This document shows, piece after piece, positions 1 to 4,265 of a stretch of DNA of 5,188 bases; positions within the stretch are counted from its first letter, which is position 1; every line of letters begins with the position of its first letter. This DNA is from JBGOUV01 sp041477815 (GTDB lineage Bacteria; Acidobacteriota; Terriglobia; Bryobacterales; JACQDG01): assembly GCA_041477815.1 (NCBI GenBank), contig JBGOUV010000444.1, positions 1 to 5,188 of the forward strand. Reading direction: 5' to 3'. The translations under genes were made by a program, and so were the position numbers. The notes under the pieces are model-generated. The model saw only the letters and a program-made list of their open reading frames with translations. It was not told the origin of the DNA and searched no databases.

Positions 1-1
1 G

Positions 2-39
2 GCCGGGCCAGGGGGCCCGGCGCGGCCCAGGGGGGCCGC
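2..39 (-). terminator. Two tandem GC-rich hairpins downstream of the OPX gene (possible terminator or REP-like repeat)
   Basis: Seen directly: positions 2-9 (GCCGGGCC) pair perfectly with 14-21 (GGCCCGGC) around the loop AGGG. Positions 22-28 (GCGGCCC) pair perfectly with 33-39 (GGGCCGC) around a second AGGG loop. The two stems abut with no spacer. They begin about 37 nt beyond the OPX stop codon on the minus strand, a good position for a transcription stop. There is no visible T-tract after the second stem on the minus strand before the window ends, so this is not a classical intrinsic terminator. It could instead be an mRNA 3'-end stabiliser, a pause site, or a pair of dispersed palindromic repeats. 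The structure is certain; the function is inferred. Confidence 0.4.
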
Positions 40-68
40 CCCACATTTACATTTACTCTTACAGGGTA

Positions 69-78
69 GAGATATCTC
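69..78. other. 10-bp perfect palindrome overlapping the OPX stop codon
   Basis: GAGATATCTC is a perfect palindrome that overlaps the TGA stop of the minus-strand OPX gene (77-79). It sits between the coding region and the two GC hairpins at 2-39. It may be a small binding site or chance. No second copy was noticed in the window. Confidence 0.2.
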
Positions 79-580
79 ATGGGACTATCAGGGTGTCGCC
101 CGGCTCGAGCGGGACGTTCTGTTCGAGCTTGCGGCCTTTGAGGACAGCGTTGTAGTCGAACGCATACCGCCGGTCGCCGCGCAGGAGCTGGATGCCCTTC
201 TTGTTGGCAAAGTCGCGGAAGCCGCCGGCGGCGGTGAGGCCCTGGAGGATGGTAGTAGGACTGAGCAGGGGGTAAGCGCCGGGCCGGACGACTTCCCCCA
301 GGACGTGGAACTTCTTGCTATGTACTTGCTCGACCACCACGGCCACTTCAGGGTCGGCGAGGTGCAGCTTGAAGGCGTCGGTGAGGGCGGTGACGAGCTG
401 GGGAGGGGTGAGGCCGGCGGCCTGGACGTCCTGGACCAGGGGCAGCGAGATCTTGCCGTCGGGGCGGACGGCCACGCGGCGGGAGATCTCGGGCTCCTTC
501 CAGACCTGGACGGCGATGACGTCTTCGGGGCCGATCACGTAAGGGCCGGCCGGGAGTAAGAGGGCTAGGAGCAGCAGCAT
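77..580 (-). CDS. Short polysaccharide export (OPX/Wza-family) protein, Poly_export plus one SLBB domain
   Basis: This 167-residue protein is of the family that forms the periplasmic/outer-membrane conduit for capsule or exopolysaccharide. The Poly_export domain spans about residues 13-85: it opens with YVIGPEDVIAVQVWKEPE and continues with VRPDGKISLPLV (38-49), the usual second-strand signature. One SLBB domain follows at about 90-167, with VLGEVVRPGAYPL (93-105), LTAAGGF (115-121) and the closing PLEPGDTLIVP. Wza is more than twice as long; there is no second SLBB domain and no C-terminal membrane-spanning helix, because the protein ends at the SLBB terminus. The N-terminus MLLLLALLLPAG is hydrophobic but very short, has no basic residue and no lipobox cysteine. 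The ATG is supported by GAGG at 592-589, 8 nt upstream. The gene starts 5 nt after the NHL gene stops, so it is probably translationally coupled to it. The family call is secure; the exact polymer is unknown. Confidence 0.92.
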   Translation of the reverse strand: MLLLLALLLPAGPYVIGPEDVIAVQVWKEPEISRRVAVRPDGKISLPLVQDVQAAGLTPPQLVTALTDAFKLHLADPEVAVVVEQVHSKKFHVLGEVVRPGAYPLLSPTTILQGLTAAGGFRDFANKKGIQLLRGDRRYAFDYNAVLKGRKLEQNVPLEPGDTLIVP

Positions 581-585
581 CGTTT

Positions 586-3297
586 TTACCTCACGGCTAT
601 ATAGACCACGTTGCCGGCGGAGCCCGAGTAGCGAACCACTAGCGGGACGCGCGGCGAGGGTACGGTGGACTCGGGAACGCGGGCGTTGATCTGCCAGACG
701 CCGACGAACCCGGGGGCCAGGCCGCTGAATTCGGGGACCACGTCGCGCTCGCTGGAAGTACCGATGGTCACCAGCGGCCGGGCGGGCGTCTCGGCCAGGG
801 GCGAGGAGGGCGCCGGGGCGCCGTCCGGGGGAGCGTTGCGGACAGCGCCCTGGCCGGTGGCGTAGATCTGGACCACCGCGCCGCGGGCGGCGGGGTTGGA
901 GGGTGAGTTGGAGGTGCCGTCCTGGTTCAGGACTCCGAACAGGCCCACGGCCGCCGGAGCGGCGAGCAGGGTTCCCCCGGCCACGACTCGACCGGTCCGT
1001 ACGACTTGAACACGCGATACCGCTCCGGGCTCGAGGGTGGAGGGCGTCTGGTAGTTGATTTGGCTTGGCGAGGTGTAGAGCAAGGGCGCCGCTACGTCGT
1101 CCACCAGGACCTGGATGCCGCCCAGCGTAGTGGGGAGGGGGAGGCTGGAGGCGGCGGTGGTTTCGGTGGCCAGATCGGCGCCGAACAGGGACGCCAGCAT
1201 CCCGGGAGCCAGGGGGGCGCCGGCCAGGAAGGTGGCGGCGCTCACGGTGACGGCCAGGGGGTAATAGAGGAGGACTCGGGCGTTGGCGTCCCCAACCAGG
1301 AGGTTACCGGCGACGTCCAGGGTGAGGGCGTTGGGGAAGTTGAGGCCGGCCGGGGAGGTCTGACCAGCGGAGGGAGCGCCGAAGTTGGGGGTGCGGGCCG
1401 TAAAGCTGACTTGGCCGAACAGTCCCCCGGAGGCGTACGCCGCACCGCCGTTGACCGTCAAGGTGGCGAGCGGCGGAAACCGGAGGACGCGGTGATTGCC
1501 GGTGTCGGCGACCCAGAGGTCGCCGGTCGGCCAGTCCACCCAAAGCGCTGTCGGGTTGCGCAGGCGGTTGACCGCCGTGGCTCCGAGGGTGGTGACGAAG
1601 TCGGGTTGGCCGAGGGGAGCGGCGCCGGTGGCCAGGGCGGCGGCGCCGGTGAGAGGCAGGTCGCCCAGGGGGCCAAAGACCAGGACGCGGCTGTTGCCGG
1701 TGTCGGCGACGTAGATGTTGTCGGCCAGGTCAAAGGCTACGCCGGTGGGGAGGCTCAGGGACGCACTGGGAACGCCGGTCTGACCGAAGATGCGGGTGGG
1801 GGTCATGCCGGATACGAGCGGGGCCGGGAAGTAGAGGACCCGGTTGTTCCCGGTGTCGGCTACCAGCAGGTCCCCGCGCTGGGGGTGGATGGCGATGCCG
1901 GTAGGCTGGTTGAACGGGTAGGTCAGAATCAGGTCGGCGCTGGAGACGGGAGTATCGAAGGGCCGGGGGAAGCGGAGGATACGGTTGTGGCCGGTATCGG
2001 CCACGTACAGATTGCCAAGCGAATCGAGGGCCAGGCCGGAAGGGCGGCTCAGGTAGCCGGCGGCGCCGGTGAACAGATCGGGCTGGCCGAGGACCAGGTC
2101 GGCGCGCGCGCCCTCGCGGAGGGAACCGGGGTCCCGCCAGCCCAGGAGGCGGTGGTTGGAGGTGTCGGCGACGTAGGCGTGGGTGTCGACCGCCACGCCG
2201 CCGCTGGCAGCCAGGGAGCCGAGGACATTAGCTGTCGAGACCTCGCGGCCCTCCAGGAGGTTGGCGACGGACTGAGTGAAACCATCCTGGCCGAGGACCC
2301 GGGACGCTTCCTGGAAGCTGGCGGGGAGGGCGAGGACGCGGTTGTTCCCGGAATCGGCTACGAACAGTTCCTGGTTAGGTCCGGCGGCGAGTTGGGCCGG
2401 GGAGGAAAGTGACACGGACGAAGCCAAGGGCGCGCCGGAAGTGAAATCAGGCTGGCCGAAGAGGGCGTCAGCGACCGGCCGGGGCTCTAAGGCACGGACG
2501 AACCCAGTGAACCGGAGGAGGCGATGGTTGCCGGCATCGGCAACCAAGAGGTCGTCACCCAGGAACGCGAGGCCGGAAGGACGCAGGAGGGTGCCGGGGC
2601 CGCGGCGGGCGGAGTCGCCGTTGCCGGCTAGGGTGCGGAGGGGCGTCGACCCGTTGGCCAGGTTGGCGGGGAACTGGCAGACCCGGTTGGAGATGGCGCT
2701 GGCTACGTACAGGCGCCCGGCGGCGTCCAGAGCCAGGGCAGTGGGGTTGCTAACCTCGATGGTGGCGCCCAAGACGCCGGAGGTGAATACGAGGACGCGG
2801 TTGTTGCCGGTGTCGGCTACGATCAGGTCGCCCCGGGCGTTGATGGCCAGGGCCAGGGGGTTGGACAGTTTGGGCTGGTCGATGACCGTATCCGGAGCCT
2901 GGAAGGGGGCCGGGTACCGCACGATTCGGTGGTTGCCGGAGTCGGCGATCCAGAGGTTGCCGGCGCGATCTACAGCCAAGCCGGCGGGACGGTTCAGGGA
3001 GTGGGGGGCGGTGCTGAAGCGGTCGGGCTGGCCGATGACCAGGTCGGCCATGGCGCCGTTGGTGAAATGCGAGGCGTCTCGCCATCCGAGGACGCGATGG
3101 TTGAGGGTATCGGCTACGTAGAGCCAGGAGGCGGCGACGGCGAGGCCCTGGGGAGAGGAAAGCTCACGGCCTTCCACCAGGTTCCAGCCGTTGGCGAAGG
3201 GGCGAATCTGGCCCAGAACGCGCAAGGCGACGGGATGAAGCTCGGCGGCCCCGGCGCCCCCGACCAGGCAGCACCACAACATAGTAAGACGTCGCAC
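586..3297 (-). CDS. Secreted NHL-repeat double beta-propeller protein with Solibacter-type C-terminal domain (TIGR03437-like)
   Basis: From a GTG at 3297 the product is 903 residues. The N-terminus VRRLTMLWCCLVGGAGAAEL looks like a Sec signal peptide: basic, hydrophobic, then an A-x-A-type cleavage site near residue 17-18. Residues about 55-677 carry twelve NHL repeats with the hallmark ADTGNNRVLxF/ADSGNHRxxRYP. Repeats 1-6 resemble repeats 7-12 in order, so two six-bladed propellers are expected. Residues about 681-903 match the domain common in secreted Solibacter proteins. NHL propellers bind protein or carbohydrate ligands; no catalytic residues are evident. The in-frame ATG at 3378 adds 27 Arg/Ser-rich residues before the signal peptide and has no Shine-Dalgarno, so it is disfavoured. 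The ATG at 3282 (898 residues) is the main alternative. The gene is the first of a two-gene unit with the OPX gene, which suggests a cell-surface role linked to polysaccharide export. That role is inference; its biochemical function is unknown. Confidence 0.88.
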   Translation of the reverse strand: MRRLTMLWCCLVGGAGAAELHPVALRVLGQIRPFANGWNLVEGRELSSPQGLAVAASWLYVADTLNHRVLGWRDASHFTNGAMADLVIGQPDRFSTAPHSLNRPAGLAVDRAGNLWIADSGNHRIVRYPAPFQAPDTVIDQPKLSNPLALAINARGDLIVADTGNNRVLVFTSGVLGATIEVSNPTALALDAAGRLYVASAISNRVCQFPANLANGSTPLRTLAGNGDSARRGPGTLLRPSGLAFLGDDLLVADAGNHRLLRFTGFVRALEPRPVADALFGQPDFTSGAPLASSVSLSSPAQLAAGPNQELFVADSGNNRVLALPASFQEASRVLGQDGFTQSVANLLEGREVSTANVLGSLAASGGVAVDTHAYVADTSNHRLLGWRDPGSLREGARADLVLGQPDLFTGAAGYLSRPSGLALDSLGNLYVADTGHNRILRFPRPFDTPVSSADLILTYPFNQPTGIAIHPQRGDLLVADTGNNRVLYFPAPLVSGMTPTRIFGQTGVPSASLSLPTGVAFDLADNIYVADTGNSRVLVFGPLGDLPLTGAAALATGAAPLGQPDFVTTLGATAVNRLRNPTALWVDWPTGDLWVADTGNHRVLRFPPLATLTVNGGAAYASGGLFGQVSFTARTPNFGAPSAGQTSPAGLNFPNALTLDVAGNLLVGDANARVLLYYPLAVTVSAATFLAGAPLAPGMLASLFGADLATETTAASSLPLPTTLGGIQVLVDDVAAPLLYTSPSQINYQTPSTLEPGAVSRVQVVRTGRVVAGGTLLAAPAAVGLFGVLNQDGTSNSPSNPAARGAVVQIYATGQGAVRNAPPDGAPAPSSPLAETPARPLVTIGTSSERDVVPEFSGLAPGFVGVWQINARVPESTVPSPRVPLVVRYSGSAGNVVYIAVR
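589..592 (-). promoter_or_regulatory. Ribosome binding site of the OPX gene, inside the NHL gene's last codons
   Basis: On the minus strand the end of the NHL gene reads GTG AGG TAA, then AAACG and the OPX ATG. GAGG (592-589) lies 8 nt before the ATG and is part of the final codons of the upstream gene. This supports the chosen OPX start and implies that ribosomes finishing the NHL protein can reinitiate on the OPX message. Confidence 0.65.
1269..3119 (-). repeat. Twelve intragenic NHL-motif repeats (6+6 arrangement)
   Basis: Twelve copies of a degenerate ~35-nt unit encode the NHL hallmark. On the plus strand they contain variants of CGGTTGTTGCCGGTGTCGGC. They begin near 3084, 2920, 2791, 2676, 2515, 2332, 2143, 1975, 1835, 1681, 1483 and 1269. 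Spacing varies from about 115 to 215 nt, as expected for propeller blades with variable loops. Copy 1 pairs with 7, 2 with 8 and so on at an offset of about 945-1065 nt. Copies 1 and 7 share HRxLGWRD; copies 2 and 8 share RYPAPF/RFPRPF. This is a protein-level repeat, not a CRISPR array. Confidence 0.85.
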
Positions 3298-3300
3298 GGT

Positions 3301-3315
3301 CCTCCGGCTCTCCTT
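3301..3315 (-). promoter_or_regulatory. Candidate ribosome binding sites for the NHL gene
   Basis: On the minus strand AAGGAG (3315-3310) lies 12 nt and GGAGG (3305-3301) lies 3 nt before the GTG at 3297. Neither spacing is ideal, but together they make this the only purine-rich stretch near a start codon. They favour the GTG at 3297 over the upstream ATG at 3378. From GGAGG to the ATG at 3282 the gap is 18 nt, which is too long. Confidence 0.5.
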
Positions 3316-3400
3316 ATCTGTTCTGGAATCCCGACCCGGTGGGCGCGAGTGGATGGCTGACCGGACGCGGCCAACCATATTGTCTGAATGATAGCATAAT

Positions 3401-3419
3401 TCTCAAAAATACTATGAGA
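3401..3419. promoter_or_regulatory. Inverted repeat TCTCA-N9-TGAGA, candidate operator
   Basis: TCTCA (3401-3405) and TGAGA (3415-3419) are perfect inverted half-sites separated by 9 nt of AT-rich sequence. They lie near the centre of the divergent intergenic region. The total span of 19 bp suits a dimeric helix-turn-helix regulator, possibly the neighbouring LuxR-type protein. Five-base arms can arise by chance in AT-rich DNA, so this is only a candidate. Confidence 0.25.
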
Positions 3420-3440
3420 TAAATTTGGATTTCGAGGCAC

Positions 3441-3446
3441 TATAGA
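3441..3446 (+). promoter_or_regulatory. Possible -10 box of the LuxR-type gene
   Basis: TATAGA matches the -10 consensus at five of six positions. No good -35 box lies 16-18 nt upstream. If used, transcription would start about 7 nt before the ATG at 3461. This would fit the absence of any Shine-Dalgarno sequence in front of that ATG (a nearly leaderless message). It is weak evidence. Confidence 0.3.
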
Positions 3447-3460
3447 TACGTCGGTTCTTT

Positions 3461-4141
3461 ATGCCCGTTCGGTTGGTGGTGGCGGAGGCTGACCCGCTCA
3501 CCTCAGAAGGGCTGGCTTGCAGCCTGGCAGACAATCAAGTGATCTCCTGCGTGGCGGCGCCGGGACCGGATCTGCTGGAGCGGTGCCGCCAGTGGCAACC
3601 CTGTGTACTGTTGGTAGCTGACACGGTGTTCGAGCGGCTGGACCTGCGACGCTTCGTAGAAGTGGCCGAGTATGGGCGCCGGGTGCAGGCGCTGGTGGTG
3701 GGGGCGGTGGCCGACCCCTGCCGCGCTCTCGCCTACCTGCGGCTGGGCTGTAGGGGCTACCTGAGCCGGCGAGACAGCCTGGACACGGCGCGCAGGGCGG
3801 TGCTGGCGGCCGCCGCGGGCGAGATGTGGGCGGGGCGCGTGGTCCTCACGCAGCTTTTGGACGAGCTGCTCGACGGGCGCGCCTCCGCGCCCCGTCTCAC
3901 CGGGCGCCAGCGGGAGATTCTGGAGCTGATCCACGGCGGCTACACGGACCAGCAGATCACCGACGTCCTCTATATCAGCGGCGAGACCCTGCGTTGGCAC
4001 CTGCGGCGGTTGTTCCACACTATCGGAGCGCGCGATCGGGCGACGGCGGCCGAGTTCGCACAGAAACATCATGTGCTGGGGGGGGGCCAGGGCCACCAGT
4101 TAACACCCTCCTTGGTGGGAAAGAACCACCTTGCGCAATGA
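3461..4141 (+). CDS. NarL/FixJ-family LuxR-type transcriptional regulator with degenerate receiver domain
   Basis: This 226-residue protein has the usual length and order for the family. A receiver-like domain covers about residues 1-120. A LuxR/GerE helix-turn-helix (PF00196 type) covers about 145-200, with LTGRQREILELIHGGYTDQQI (split by the turn), YISGETLRWHLRRLF as recognition helix, and IGARDRATAAEFA. The N-terminus RLVVAEADPLTSEGL aligns with the ADDHPLxREGL start of NarL-type receivers, so the ATG at 3461 is right although no Shine-Dalgarno precedes it. The receiver lacks key residues. The acidic pair is E9-A10-D11. The phospho-acceptor segment PCVLLVADTVF puts Ala53 where Asp is expected, with Asp54 one position off. 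The conserved Thr is Gly81, and the Lys of the YLLKD motif is Arg (YLSRR). It probably acts without classical phosphorylation. No histidine kinase is visible. Placed between export genes, it is the likely local regulator. Confidence 0.88.
   Translation: MPVRLVVAEADPLTSEGLACSLADNQVISCVAAPGPDLLERCRQWQPCVLLVADTVFERLDLRRFVEVAEYGRRVQALVVGAVADPCRALAYLRLGCRGYLSRRDSLDTARRAVLAAAAGEMWAGRVVLTQLLDELLDGRASAPRLTGRQREILELIHGGYTDQQITDVLYISGETLRWHLRRLFHTIGARDRATAAEFAQKHHVLGGGQGHQLTPSLVGKNHLAQ
4078..4086 (+). repeat. G9 homopolymer near the 3' end of the regulator gene
   Basis: Nine consecutive G residues encode the end of Leu206 and Gly207-Gly209 of the regulator. One G lost would end the protein at TAA 4101-4103; one gained would end it at TGA 4174-4176. 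Both changes fall after the helix-turn-helix, so only the tail would vary. Runs of this kind are prone to slippage and to sequencing error. Confidence 0.6.
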
Positions 4142-4158
4142 ATTGCGAATCGTATAGT
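4131..4158 (+). promoter_or_regulatory. Candidate promoter for the co-polymerase gene
   Basis: TTGCGC (4131-4136) and TATAGT (4153-4158) are 16 nt apart. The -10 matches consensus at five of six positions, the -35 at three. It overlaps the end of the regulator gene and an imperfect palindrome, CGCAAT-GA-ATTGCG (4134-4147), which covers the stop codon and lies in the spacer. A start near 4165 would give a leader of about 100 nt before the ATG at 4266. The promoter is plausible but unproven; read-through from the regulator gene is the alternative. Confidence 0.35.
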
Positions 4159-4172
4159 CTTGGGCCTACAGG

Positions 4173-4223
4173 ATGAAACTTGCCATCGGCGCGTCGGATC
4201 GCCGGCGCAGGTGGAAGGCGTGA
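4173..4223 (+). other. Possible 16-codon leader ORF upstream of the co-polymerase gene
   Basis: An ATG at 4173 opens a frame encoding MKLAIGASDRRRRWKA and stops at TGA 4221-4223. It is in the same frame as the co-polymerase gene and 42 nt ahead of its ATG. An AGG sits immediately before the ATG, too close to be a normal ribosome site. The four consecutive Arg codons are CGC, CGG, CGC and AGG. It may be a leader peptide or chance; nothing else is seen in the 124-nt gap at 4142-4265. Confidence 0.15.
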
Positions 4224-4265
4224 GCGTCCGGGATCGCCTCCTGCTCGCAGTGGCGACCGACGCCG

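Larger units (their letters stand above)
3379..3460. promoter_or_regulatory. AT-rich divergent promoter region
   Basis: This stretch lies between the divergent NHL and LuxR genes and is strikingly AT-rich against a very GC-rich background, as expected where two promoters sit back to back. On the plus strand it contains TATAGA at 3441-3446 and the inverted repeat at 3401-3419. Possible minus-strand elements, such as TTGAGA with CAATAT 18 nt later, are weak. No convincing -35/-10 pair can be fixed by eye for the NHL-OPX unit. The location is confident; the exact promoter boxes are not. Confidence 0.55.

Noticed and set aside
1006..2412. 468-codon open frame on the plus strand opposite the NHL gene
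   Set aside because: Its product is Gly/Glu-rich low complexity and repeats VVAGVGD-like phrases exactly where the NHL hallmarks lie on the other strand. It is an antisense shadow of GC-rich repeats.
1269..3119. Regularly spaced repeats resembling a CRISPR array
   Set aside because: Spacing is uneven (115-215 nt), the units are degenerate and each encodes the NHL hallmark in one continuous frame.
2276..3121. 281-codon plus-strand frame
   Set aside because: Arg/Ser/Pro-rich, no recognisable domain, and its periodic LPVSAT/LPESAT phrases mirror the NHL repeats of the minus-strand gene.
3298..3378. N-terminal extension of the NHL protein from the ATG at 3378
   Set aside because: The added 27 residues are Arg/Ser-rich and would precede a clear signal peptide. 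No ribosome site precedes that ATG, and it abuts the AT-rich promoter region.
3503..4096. 197-codon minus-strand frame opposite the regulator gene
   Set aside because: No recognisable domain and full overlap with a well-supported LuxR-family gene.
4114..4130. GGTGG/CCACC hairpin as a terminator of the regulator gene
   Set aside because: The stem is only 5 bp, lies inside the coding sequence and lacks a T-tract.
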